From NCBI GenBank assembly GCA_949987705.1, contig OX465282.1, positions 125,942,310 to 126,006,309 on the forward strand: a stretch of DNA of 64,000 nt, written 5' to 3'. The translations under genes were made by a program, and so were the position numbers. Below the pieces are notes generated by a model. It did not search any database, had not been told where the DNA came from, and saw nothing but the letters and a program-made list of their open reading frames with translations. Within the stretch, counting starts at the first letter, position 1. Every line of letters begins with the position of its first letter. Source of the stretch: Thereva unica. Its lineage: Eukaryota > Arthropoda > Insecta > Diptera > Therevidae. Of the stretch, positions 24,289 to 35,254 are shown piece after piece.

Positions 24289-24511
24289 GTGGATGATAAC
24301 ATCTTGCTGATGACGTTCCTTTGCGGCTATCACGAAGAAGACATCTGCATCAAGCAAGCAGCCTCGAGGGTATTGGAGATAATTCGAAACTTATACCTAA
24401 ATTCCGAAAGTTTTTTTTATGATTTTTTCTCAGAAATCAGGATTTGAGAATTTGATGAATACATAAAGGAATTGGGATTCGAAGAAAACGGAAACTTTCC
24501 AATGATTCCAG
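24289..24511 (+). pseudogene. Exon-like fragment of unknown gene
   Basis: A frame starting directly after TTTGCATGACAG (acceptor-like) reads VDDNILLMTFLCGYHEEDIC, then KQAASRVLEIIRNLYLN, with one stop (TGA near 24447), then EFDEYIKELGFEENGNFPMI and ends at P-G|GTAAAATG, a donor-like site. Composition is unlike the AT-driven chance frames around it. I do not recognise the family. It may be an exon with one nonsense mutation, or a remnant of a mobile element ORF. Confidence 0.3.
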
Positions 24512-24514
24512 GTA

Positions 24515-24900
24515 AAATGTAATTGGTTAGTTTGTAGCTTGTATTTGATTTTGATTTATCTGGTATTATTGTGCCATGGTTTCCGTATAAAATATTCTTT
24601 TTAATTTTTAAATCCCAAACACGATTTCTTTATTATATTAAGGAAATACAAGTCTACGAAATAATTAAAGCATTAAAGCGCAAACAAAAAAATTCTTTTT
24701 AAAACTTCGAGGCCGATCATATTTTTCTCAAGCTTTAATAAAGATAAGAAGCTTTAAATTCGGTCCATGGATTAAATAAAATCAATACATTTTGAAAGGA
24801 AACAATATCAAAATTCAACAACTGTTGAGTTAGCAATTGAAAACCCGAGTGTAAATCGCACCACCCACCGTCTCGCTTGCGTCGCCATTTTCAAACTGAC
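24515..24900. other. AT-rich, nothing seen
   Basis: No ORF with motif content and no repeat ends recognised. Confidence 0.4.
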
Positions 24901-25090
24901 CCCGTGTGCCAGGTTTACAGCTCAGCCATCCCAATGGTGCAGTGTCCTAACTGGTATAGTCGTCTTCGGTATCTTCGTCTTCGACTTATCACCGTTTTCA
25001 TCCCTGGGTGGTGGACAACCCTTCTTCATCTTATCGCTTGCAAATACGAAAGTATACGCTCGCTGAGTTACCTTTAGACATGGTGGATCC

Positions 25091-25538
25091 TTAAGGCCCA
25101 ATTACAATGACCGGATTAGAGCGGAACAGAATCGGATTGAACTGTCAAAGTGGTTTTCCAAGCATGCGTTTTCCATTTAACCGATTACAATGAACGGATT
25201 CAAACGCATTTGATCGCATCTGTGCCGGATTCATTTTAGTTTGTTTAGAAATCGCCGGATTGAACTGTCAAAATTTTGGTAAACAAAAGCTGTGAATGTT
25301 TAAGGTTTTATTTTGTTTGGTTTGTTATGTTTTTAAAAATGTTTTCGGGCGAGCAGTTAATCGCAGAGGTGAAAGATTACGAAGTACTGTACAACAAGGC
25401 AAAGAGTGGATATAAAAACTTTGACGTTTAAATGCGAACTGATCCGTTCATTGTAATCAGTGCAGTTTCCTATCCGTTCTGATGCGTTCTTTTGACATTT
25501 CAATCCGCGTAGATCCGGTCATTGTAATTGGGCCTTTA
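25091..25538. mobile_element. Harbinger-type element (442 bp), TTA target duplication
   Basis: Perfect 23-bp terminal repeats AGGCCCAATTACAATGACCG... (25094) and complement (ending 25535), flanked by TTA on both sides. Removing the element and one TTA restores the Gypsy frame as RYELKDP, proving the insertion boundaries. It contains subterminal repeats of the type GATTACAATGAACGGATT and a short MADF-like ORF on the + strand. PIF/Harbinger elements carry a transposase and a second DNA-binding protein; here only a scrap of the latter remains. Confidence 0.88.
25327..25431 (+). pseudogene. Truncated MADF-like DNA-binding ORF of the Harbinger element
   Basis: Thirty-four codons from ATG at 25327: it includes FSGEQLIAEVKDYEVLYN and KAKSGYKN and then stops. 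The pattern LI..V..Y..LY....Y+N is the first helix region of MADF (Myb/SANT-related) domains, used by the accessory protein of Harbinger elements. The rest of the domain is deleted. It is read from the right place within a Harbinger-type MITE, which supports the call. Confidence 0.65.
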
Positions 25539-25670
25539 AGTTCGTATCGATCCTTATCGAGTACTTTTGTTACCATATAAGGACTGGTTCAAGTTTTCTG
25601 GGAGATCCAGTGCTCACCGGTTCATTCTCCACTAGCACGAGATCTCCAGTTTCGTATTTCGTAGGATGCA

Positions 25671-26054
25671 GGGGCCGGTTCACGTAGCTCGAACGACGAC
25701 AATCGTTCGAAACGAATTTGAATACGAAAAAATTTGTCTCGAAAAAATTGAGCGTTCACGTAGCTCGAAAGAAAATTTAAGGAAACCACATTACTGAAAC
25801 ACGATTTTCTTTACAAAAACTGCTGTAAAATTATACAATTTATTGGCATCAACTTAATTAAATTTTTAAAAATTATTTACATATGTAATAACTTATAAAA
25901 GTCTACTTTTAAATTGGAAAATTAATCTTAATAATGCAAGTGTTCGATAACATAAGAGCTTTCGAGTCAACAAACGAAAATTTGCAATTTTTTCGAGCTA
26001 CGTGAACGCGAAACGAAAAAAAATTTTCGTTGTCGAGTTACGTGAACCGGCCCC
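25671..26054. mobile_element. MITE (384 bp) with GGGGCCGGTTCACGTA ends
   Basis: Ends GGGGCCGGTTCACGTAGCTC (25671) and the complement of GGGGCCGGTTCACGTAACTC (ending 26054). The inner motif TTCACGTAGCTCGAA is repeated again near each end (25752 and 25995), a subterminal arrangement usual for transposase binding sites. It splits the Gypsy integrase tail. I could not settle the target duplication, so the superfamily is open. Confidence 0.75.
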
Positions 26055-27537
26055 AGATATTGTTGGCCGAATGTACGCTCTCATTTTTCTCTCTGCTCGT
26101 TGGTTGATTCAGCAGCAGCACAGCCATTCTTCGGTGGTTCCTCTCCATCCTTATCGACTTGCAATGTGAGGGCGATTGTATTTTCTTTAATGTGTCGTGG
26201 GGTGGAGGCGAATACTAAATCATGGAGGCTTCGTTTTGTGGTTTGGTTTACCATTGTGTTCAAGGTCCTTTGAATGTTCGTCAGTCTTTCGTCCCATTTT
26301 CGGTCCTCCTGAATGGTTGTTGTGAGCATCGATATGGCTGTCCTATTTGCTCTCTCCATCTGCTTGTTGGCCCGAGGAGTTCGTACTGTCACCTTTATAT
26401 GTTGCATACAATCGACCATAAGCCTCAGACATTGTAGAGCTGAACGCTAGAGTTCCTCTATCTGTAATAACTCTCGCCGGCATACCAATAATTCCTGTAA
26501 TTTTTGTTAAGGCCTTTTTTATGGTAAATGAGTCCATAAATGGTAAATGAGTTTCTTTTGAACTTCGCGGAAAAGATCCTAAATGGTCCAGATGAACGGT
26601 CCTAAACGGAATTGATTCGATTTCATCGCAGGGGTATTCTCCTTCCATGATGTTTGTTGTACGCAGATTCTACAAACGCTTGCGAATATTTCTTCATATA
26701 ACGGGCACAACCCATAAGTTTAACGTTGTTTAATTGGCGATATAGAGATCCTCGTTCAATGACGTAATATTTCACAGTTTGTTTATCGGCCTTCGATATC
26801 AATTTATCCACAATACTTTGAAGGTATGGATCCTGCACCTGTAAGGTATTTAACCAATTGTGGTCTGTTATGATCACCTTATACCTAAATGTTTAACGAA
26901 GCCGTTCCTAACTCTCGAGAACGAGAAGCGAACGGCTGAGTACATCTACGTGTCCCATACAAATACCAGGGCGATGGTCGGGCATAATGTCAAACTCTTG
27001 ATTTCTCAACCACCTTAGCTCCTTTTTTGACATGGTCGTTCTTAACGCGAAATAATCTGTCTCTACTCGAAGAGTTTTTCCCTAAAAGGTAATAAATTTG
27101 AATCTTTCTAGGCTACTGAACACCGCTAACGTCTCTAATTAATTACTATGAAAGCTTCTTTCGGTATCGGCTGTAGCTCTACTAAATTAAGAAATTGGTT
27201 TTAAACTTATTTCGGATCGTTGAAACATGATACCAGCCATCCTTCTTGCTACTGATAACGCAGGACTCGCGTATAAAGACGTTTATCGTTCTCAATCAGG
27301 ACTACTTACCTATTTGGATATGGAACACGATACGGTTGCAGTTCGAATGGTTTATTATTTTCAAACTCGATTTTCATTTCTATTAGATCGGTACATCCAG
27401 TCTCGCTAAAGGTTCTCGCAAATATTTCCTTATACTCGTTAACCAAGAACATAACATTTTGAACTGTAAACTTCTTTAGCACGATGGGCACTTTTTGGCC
27501 TAAGGTAAAAACTAAAAACTCCCGTCCGCGCAGAATA

Positions 27538-27761
27538 ATGTTGCGGACATGTAGCTGGCTCGAGTATGGCAACTTTGGGTCAAGCTCCAGCAACAGACAG
27601 CAGCGTATAATTCTACGATGTGCGAAGCAAAATAGCTACGAGGATTGCGACTCTCAACATTCATTTCATAATCTCGCACACCGTAGAATTATACGCGGCT
27701 GCCTGTTGATGGAGCTTGACTAAAAGCTGCCATACTCTATCCAGCTACAGCGCCGCAACAT
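27538..27761. repeat. About 89-bp imperfect inverted repeat in Gypsy remnant
   Basis: The left arm (27538-27626, ATGTTGCGGACATGTAGCTG...) is repeated in reverse complement at 27673-27761 with roughly one mismatch in nine. The left arm contains the Gypsy reverse-strand phrase SSQLHVRNI. The arms flank a 46-bp spacer. Confidence 0.8.
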
Positions 27762-27779
27762 TTAAATATTTTGCGCGGA

Positions 27780-30700
27780 TTAATCGCTTTCGGCAACATG
27801 GCACACGTTTCGCCTATTCGACTGGGCATCTGTGTTTTACTTATCTGTGATATAGTATGTTATCGAAATATATAAAAATCTCGTGTCACAGGGTTTGTTA
27901 TCGAACTCCTCCGAAACGGGTTGACCAATTTCTGTGAAATTATTTGTGTATATTTGGTAGATCTGAGAATAGGTCGTAAGCTATTTTTTATACCCTCAAC
28001 CAAAAGGAATAGCTGAAAAAACTAAAAAAATGGTTTAGTTTAGTTTCAATAGTTTCATGACCAATTAAAGTAATAACTGATGTATTAATTCTCTGTATAT
28101 TTTGATCACCAACAATCATGACTGATGGAATTGATTGACGCTTGCATGAACTTCAATGGGCGCCTCACAAACGAACAAACCAAAGATCTAGTCAAAATTG
28201 ATGGCTTTTTGTTGCCTTTTGAAATTTTCTTTTGCTTACTTGTCCTAGCAACAACGAAAAAACCAGAACTGTCAAAATCTTCGTTCAATGTCCATTTTCG
28301 AAAAACGTCCGTTCAAATTGCCCTTCGTCCTCTCTCACCCTTCTCCCCATAAACTCAGTCCATTAGTCCCTTTTGTCTATTCGGTGTCTGTTCGTTGCCC
28401 AGCCGTGTAAACCGGCCATGAACTAAGTAACTATCTGTGATTTCAACAGCTACATTGCTTATCTCGATTTGTAAGACTGTATTTGGGTGCAAGATTTCGC
28501 TATCCAATTCATTCCATAGACACATGGAACCACCGCAAAAATGTAACAACCGTGGTAAAATTCTCTCCATATTACCGCAATGACTGTTCCTCCAACAGCT
28601 GCCATTTGTATACGCTAATATACGTGGTATGATTCAAAAGATTGGCCCCACCCCCGTCCAACAATTCCTTCCTTTCTGATTCACTTCCGACTGATCATCA
28701 GCATTACTAACACTCGAAAAAATACAAAATTCCTCTCGAATATATTTCACCAAGAAAATCTATAACAAATTGGTCTGCAAACAACAAGATATTTACATAA
28801 CTTCCTCCCTCTACTTTATTTCAATCAACCGCGCGCTTAAACACCACCAGCCTTCTGGGGCCCGCGCTGCAGCTGCTGCAGCTCTCTTATCTGGAAATGC
28901 ATGTGCCCTTCATTTCTCATAAAGCCGCAAGCTGCTATGAATTGCATGTAATCGCGATTTATTACAAATTTCAAAATACATTACATCAGCATGCACATAA
29001 GCACAATTCATTTAACTACAATCGAGCAGCATTATTCATCCTGCGTCTATGAAGCTGCCTTCGCGGCGAATCCATTACACACTAACGGCTCGAACGGAGC
29101 CTTTTATGAATAAAATTTGAAATTTATGAAATTATGTGCAGCTGCACTGCTGCTGCTGGTGTACAAATTTCGCGATATGCACAATTCGGGGGACCAAAGT
29201 TGCTGTTCCGTATGCAAACACCTCCCAGTGGATCCTGCTACTAGAGCTCCCTCCGCATAAATACATATGTCGTGTCAAGAGTTAGAACAATATGGCCATG
29301 CGGGAACAACATAGTTTCTCCCAGCACCCGTCGGGCTAGTTGCTTGAAATTGTTTCTAGTTCTTGCCGAAGGGTTAGAAATATAATATATGGCAGTTTGA
29401 TGTCTATGTTATATTTGCATAGATTTAAAGCCGTTTTAGGGAGCTTCATACATTACCAGCAAAAAGCACTAATGGCCATTTACTTCATAACAGAATTGCT
29501 AGTGTGCAGGATAAGCGCTGGAACGAAGTTAATGTTTTTGGTTTTCACAGCCATGTACATACGTACGAAGTATGGAAAATAATAACCACTGTTTTCAAAT
29601 GCAGTATTAATAAATATGAGCTTTTTTTCTAAGTTATTATTAAGTTAGTATGGGCAGCCCATATGATGAACACGATGGCCAAGTTAGGCCTATTGTATAA
29701 ATGCCTCATTAAGGAAAAACTTTAGTTGAACAAGATCGAACCTGAACGATGCTCAGATGTCTTCTGGTAAAGGTTCTTCTTCAGAGCAGGACACTCACAT
29801 ACTGTCGTGTCCTGGTTGCAAATAGGACCTATAGTCTAAGCTCCCACAGCAAAAAAGGTACCCCATCGAACACCTCAAAACAATAAAGTGTGATTGGCTG
29901 AAAAACATGTAAAAAACATGTAAAGCCCGCCAGACTAGTAAAAATTTGTTAATTGCTATTTTTTAAGAATTTTTGAATTTTGTTAAAAAACAGTGATTTT
30001 ACTTTCCAAAACACCTGTCTGAAATTTATACAATTTGTAGTAAATAATGAACCATTTTTGAAAAAATTTGTCGGTCTGACAATTTTTGTTAATTAGCTTC
30101 TGACAGACCTTATGTTATAAATTCTTTTTCTTTATAAAAATGCACTTCATAACACCTCCTTGAATTTTGCTTCTTCAAGATTTCAAGTTCAAGATTTCTT
30201 CTGTCTATTAAAGCTTGTCTGGCTGACAATTTTTGTTAATAAATTTGTCAGACTGAATTTTGAATGCGCAGCATCAATGCATCAAGATCAACCACTGGCA
30301 TTTCAGAAAACCTTGTTCAAAAAGAAAACAACTGAAGTTTAAGATGTCCTTTATCCATAAAAACAAGCCTGTCATTGAAAAAATGTTTTTTACCATGTCA
30401 GATATAATTTCTAAGCGCCGTGACAGGGGGGTTTGCGTTTTTGTGCAGCCCTAACACAAATTATTTTAAAAAATTGGAGTAACTATAACTAATACATGTT
30501 ATTATTCAAAGAATTTCATTTTAAACCATATCGTACCTTGTAAAACATAGCATAACAGCAATAAAAACCCTCAAAAAAATGCGAAATCATTTTATTATAT
30601 TACCCAAATATCGGCATTTCTTATAACGTATAGTCATTCATTCATTATTATTACTTGCTACCTGTAATTGCTAATTTCTAATTAAAGTAGGAAGTCAAAT

Positions 30701-30860
30701 CGTAATAAAAATATTCAGAAAATCTGTCACTTTCATACATTCGGGGCGCTGTAAAACCCTTCGTAGGGAATGAAATTAAAAAAGTAATGAATGAAAATTA
30801 TTCCTAATGAAACCCTCTACAAAAAACTTGTTATTATTTTTTATGTTAAAGTTGAAGGAA
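27780..30860. other. Unassigned 3-kb stretch
   Basis: No gene supported. The frames at 28106-28352 overlap on both strands without motifs. Around 28850-29160 the sequence is rich in GCAGC/CTGCTG. Three related phrases 'aatttttgttaat' occur at 29947, 30080 and 30225 beside 'ctgacag'/'gtcagac' words, hinting at a degraded short repeat. Confidence 0.4.
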
Positions 30861-31205
30861 AAAAGGTTATAGTTATAGAAAATATTGTGACTAATTTTGG
30901 TGTTCTAAGGCTTATACCTTCTTAATTATTCATTTTACCACAAAATTTCATACTAGTAAATTGTAAATAATTTAATTCTAAACAAAAAGTGTCCTTGCAA
31001 ATTTTCTGTAAGATGTACCGTTTCGGAGATATAGTGGAAAAACAATTTGCACACGTTTTCCAAGATGGCGGCCAAATGGGGGGGGGGGGGGTTAGAATCC
31101 CGAAAACTCAAACTTAAGCTCACACTGACCCCCCCCCCTATACATCCCGAAAATAAAACCTTGTCCTGCATTTTTGCAATGTTAAAGTACCATTTCCAAG
31201 GACTA
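30861..31205 (+). repeat. Dispersed repeat, copy 1
   Basis: About 345 bp starting near TGTGACTAATTTTGGTGTTC and running through CCAAGATGGCGGCC, a G run, TTAGAATCCCGAAAACTCA, a C run and TTTTTGCAAT. A second copy in the same orientation lies at 46226-46567 inside a Transib-like element. No coding content. Family unknown. Confidence 0.85.
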
Positions 31206-32176
31206 AAATGTCTCAAAGAGCTTGACTCCAATAAATTCACTGGCCCTGACTACATTCCGGGTGTTTTCAATGATGCAAGTTGCTTTTACAAACTTGCCCG
31301 AAAGCAAATGACGTTCATTAACAGATTAAGCAACTTGCAAAAGCAAATAACATGCAATATTGAACATTACTCACTATATATCAACATTGTCAGCTGATAT
31401 ACGTGAAATTAGTGTTTCCACTACATACTTACATTAATTTGTATTGTGAGAAACCGAAAGCAAAATGGATAGAACAAATTTAAAAACATTAATTGAAATT
31501 GTGTAGAGGCGATATATTATGTTTGCTTCCATATTTTTCATCAGAAATTTAAAAATATGGACAATATGTCCCACTTTGCCCGACGAAATGCTTCTTTTTT
31601 TTACATCTTCTATACCAAAAATAAGTATAACAAAAGCGTACGGCCGCACTGACGTGTCTTCTTAATCAAAATCAGAAATGCAATTATTTGAAAAGCTTAA
31701 AAAGTATGCAATCATTTGCTTTTAAGTAGTTATCATTGAACACTTTGCTTTCGCAAGTTGCTTCATTGAACAACATGCAATAGCAAATATGATGCAAGTT
31801 TGAATCATTGAAAACAACCCTCTCTCGATGGTACTCAAGAAATGTACCGTACCTGTGGCTAAACCCCTACGACTTTTCGCCCTATGTACTTCTCCGGAGT
31901 TTACTCAAACTCCTGGAAACTAGCTCATGTTCAGCCGATTCCGTAAAAAGATGAAGCCAGCAACCCTTTAAACTACCTCCCAAAAACAATTACTTCTATT
32001 CTCTCCAAAATCATGGAAGCAAGAATCAATAGAAAAGGCTGAGAAAATATCTAGAATCTAATAAAATCATACACGGCAGGCAGTACGGCTTTCAACCTCA
32101 ACCATAGCATCCACAGCTTCGGTGAGTCTGGTCTGGTTGTTCTAGATATTTTCAAGGCTTTCGACAGAGTATGTCA
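31195..32176 (+). pseudogene. Jockey-like LINE RT fragment split by a MITE-like insertion
   Basis: First part (31195-31262) reads LKELDSNKFTGPDYIPG, the KS.GPDGIP motif of RT. After an insertion it resumes at about 31825: MVLKKCTVPVAKPLRLF, SPEFTQTPGN (SWK region), NPLNY-type remnants, SPKSWK, YGFQP in broken form, and LDIFKAFDRV at about 32145-32170. Frameshifts are frequent; sequence stops matching near 32176 before the YADD box. Confidence 0.7.
31263..31815. mobile_element. MITE-like insertion in Jockey RT
   Basis: Imperfect terminal repeats: GTTTTCAATGATGCAAGTTG at the left, and the complement of GTTTTCAATGATTCAAACTTG at the right. Subterminal words 'gcaacttgcaaaagcaaat' and 'catgcaata' recur near both ends. 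It separates two parts of one RT reading. No clean target duplication was found. Confidence 0.55.
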
Positions 32177-32329
32177 CCCTGGGCCACACTAAACACAGGG
32201 CTAAATGGGCTATAGCCCCGGGGCGCAAACTTTTTCGGGGAGGCAATTTTTATTTGTGTTATTGTTTTGATATTATTAGTTATTTTTATTTAAAATCGTT
32301 TCATGACAAAAATAACCAAATGTCTACTC

Positions 32330-34140
32330 TTCTTCTTCTTTGATCCGTTAGTTGGCCGTCCGAGCGGAACGTCCCAGCAACGGATACGCTGCTGTCTATG
32401 CCACTGGGTCTCGAACTCTATTCATGATTCGTTTCCAATCATGCCGATATTTGGCGACGTCTCGGGTAACTGATAATCTTTGATTCTTTACATCGCCCCG
32501 TCCTCGTCATCGCATGTAGATCGAATCATTCACGCATAATAGCGTCGATCACAATGTTGAAGTAGCGAAGCGACGTCTTGCTGTCAGACACCCGTTTGAA
32601 TCGGGAACTCCTTGGATAAGTTAATTCGAATACGAAAGCAGCTGGTTAAGCCATCGTACGACGCTTGGAGAAGTTGGATGATTTTCAAGCTGTTCCAAGT
32701 GATACAATCGAAAGCGGATTTGAAATAGACGAAAACGATGTCAGTTCGTTTGCCGCAACGAGTTATTTCCATCAGCTAGTTCCATTAGCTGACGGAGAGC
32801 GAGTATTTCATCAATGCATTCTCGATGTGGTTTAAATCCAGCTTGCTCTTTCCAGATCGTTTGCTCTCGATGTTTCTGTAGCCTCGATTGTATGATTTTC
32901 GTAAATACTATGCCGACGATAGAAATAGGGACAACGATCGTTTTCTTCTACACCGACGGGGAATGTTATTGGTGTGTTATGAGGACATGGAGTCGTTGGA
33001 TATCACCTCCGGCTTTGATCATCTCGGTGATTACTTGGTCTATTCCGGGCGCTTTTCCACTTTTCAGCGATTTTATTGCCATCTTCACCTCGATAATTGT
33101 CGGTTCGGTATCGAAAAACTGATTCGTCGGCTGTTTCACCTCGATAATTGTCGGTTCGGTATCGAAAAACTGATTCGTCGGCTGTTCGATAATCGGCAGT
33201 TCGGGTGCTGGTCCTTGCGGCGGATCATGGTTGTACAGCTGGTGAAAGAGCTCTCTCCACCGCTGCAGGCGCCCATCAGGAGAAGTCACGAAAGTTCCAT
33301 CCGATTTTTTGATGTTGTTTTACCGCCTTAGCCGCGTGATTATCTGATACAGCATCCGGTACTCGTGCCTCGACGCCGCTTCTTCCATGTCGGCCGCAAC
33401 GTTATTAAAGTATGCTGCCCGTTCCGATTTCATTTTCTGTCGAACTTCTTTGTTCAATCGTCGCTATTGCTTAAACCCGACGTATTCATACGCTTCTGCT
33501 GATCGACGAGGTCCGACAATTGTCTTTCTTCTACAACGATTTCGTCCGGTGTGACAAGCGCCGCGAACTTGTTGGATAATGCCATTTGAAACTCTCGCCC
33601 GTTGGCCGAGTTCCGTAGGCACGCCCAATTCTTCTTGGCTGGTAGTGGCGCCGTTTTCTTCATTCTTTATAATCGCATCTGTAATTTCGATCGAAAAAGA
33701 TAATGGTCCGATCTGCAATCGGGCCCACGCATTGCACGTACGTCTTTAAAAGTCGATCGGAATCTTGATCAAAACGTAGTCTAACATAGCCGAGCCGAGT
33801 CGATTCGACATGGATTTCGTCAAGTGAGTTGTGTAGTTTGAGTGGATGGCAGAAAATGCTGTTGTCATCGATCAAGTTGTTTGACGCTGTGAATGAAAGC
33901 AGGCGTAAGCCGTTGTCGTTAATTACTCCGTGTCCGAATTTGCCCATCGTTCCTTCGCAGCCGGTTCGTTCTGCTCCTGAATGTGCATTGAAGTCCCGCG
34001 CGAGTATTATTTATTCGGTTCGAGGTTCGGTAAGTTGGCAACGCTGGCCAGGTAAGATCGGCCACCAAGAATTGGTTGACCGGCTATGTATTTCTTCTTA
34101 TCTAGACAAAGGCCCAGAGTGCCCGCAAGGGTAGGTTCAC
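32330..34140 (-). pseudogene. RTE-like LINE, endonuclease C-terminus and partial RT
   Basis: Reverse-strand order: ILARDFNAHSG (about 34010-33980), NDNGLRLLSFTASNNLI, LDEIHVESTRLGYVRLRFD (33947-33660), PAKKNWACLR, LQRWRELFHQLYN, SGKAPGIDQVITEMIKAGGD (33289-32966), EQAGFKPHRECID, DIVFVYFKSAFDCI, and FPIQTGV (RT palm start, 32772-32584), then INAIMRE-like remnants. A 51-bp in-frame tandem duplication (33084-33185) repeats a 17-residue stretch. The YADD box and C-terminus are missing. Same family as 59.2-61.76 kb. Confidence 0.8.
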
Positions 34141-34144
34141 ACGC

Positions 34145-35250
34145 AGCGGTTTACTTGCGTGAAAATTAGCTTCATCAGTTATTGCTTTATACATAGGTAC
34201 ATATACTTATCTACGCAATTATGATAAGGTAGGACGTCACCATTAATACTTGTGCAAACTCTACAAAACGATGCATCAATCCTCGAATTCCCCTTTCTAA
34301 GATTTGAGATGTGAGTTCTAAATGAATTTTAGGTTAGATATCCAAAGCCCTAAACTTAAGGGTTTTTAATAACGGTTGGCATTGGCACAGCACAATAGAC
34401 CAAGTAGACCGCAATGCCTGGAAATACGCCCCCTCAAATAATGTAATGATTCCAAAGGTGGTTTTCCCATACGCACATGCATGTTAAAAAAATTATGTAT
34501 GGATGTACGTAAAAAATCCAAATTCAGGGATCAGCAGTAAGCTTCTAAGAAATATTTTTGTTTTAAACAAAGCCTCTTCTAAAAACTTTTAAAAACGCCA
34601 TTTTCTTGAAAATAAATCATCTGCATAATTTGTGACTATAATTCCAGATTACACACAAAACACTTCCAAGAATTCCAATCGAAACTGGAACGAGATTTTC
34701 TACAAAGTGACCCGCATTCAAGGCCTGCTGCGAGAAATTCGGTGGTTGATGGATGCGTTGAAATTACAAAAGCAGTCAAAAATTCTGATAAAAAAATTTA
34801 GCGTGACGCAATATTATATTTATAATATATAAATTTTAAATTTTAGTGATTTAGCTTAACGGTAAGGTAACGGCCCTGAAATTATGTTCGTACTGACATA
34901 GATGGAAGGACACTCCCATACACAGAATATTGCATAATAACGGTGAAAAATATTTTATTGGTGTGACAGCAAGAGCGGATCATCTCTGCGGCAGAACAGA
35001 ACTTGGCAGGCATCTCTTAAAAGCAGTGAGACTGGAACTGAAGAGCGGGCGTCGCTGGACATCTGCAGAGGTTCTCTTCGATTTTGTTACTCTTTGTTCT
35101 TGTTTCGGCACGAATATTTCTCAGTGAACGTTTGGCCGAGCGAGGTTGTCAGGAATTCAGTTCAAGCCGCGAATCGTGATTTTCTAGGAGGAAGTTAAAT
35201 ATCCGAATTTATCCAGAAAAAAATAAGTACACAAGTCTTGGAATAGCTTA
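34145..35250. other. Unassigned; upstream region of the 35.26-kb gene
   Basis: No clear gene. The frame at 34930-35127 ends shortly before the candidate gene and has no recognised domain; part may be a 5' leader. Core promoter motifs could not be assigned by eye. Confidence 0.4.
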
Positions 35251-35254
35251 GGTC

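Larger units (their letters stand above)
24920..27595 (-). pseudogene. Degenerate Gypsy-type LTR retrotransposon pol
   Basis: Reverse-strand blocks in pol order. RT start: VNEYKEIFARTFSETGCTDL with PFELQPYRVPY (27593-27306). RNase H end: LRVETDYFALRTT then FDIMPDHRPG and GHVDVLSRS (about 27070-26910). Integrase: YLQSIVDKL (26877-26623), TVHLDHLGSF (first Asp), RVITDRGT (second Asp) and TPRANKQMERANRT (Glu) in frames 26648-26081. Integrase C-terminal tail: YETGDLVLVENE with SPRKLEPV (25660-25560) continuing in DPPCLKVTQRAYTFVFASDK after a MITE (25090-25020). RT and RNase H cores are deleted; frameshifts are frequent. LTRs were not found. Two MITEs (25094-25535, 25671-26054) are nested in it. 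Confidence 0.8.

Noticed and set aside
31047..31397. 116-codon forward ORF
   Set aside because: It runs through the non-coding dispersed repeat with G and C runs; only its end overlaps real RT sequence.
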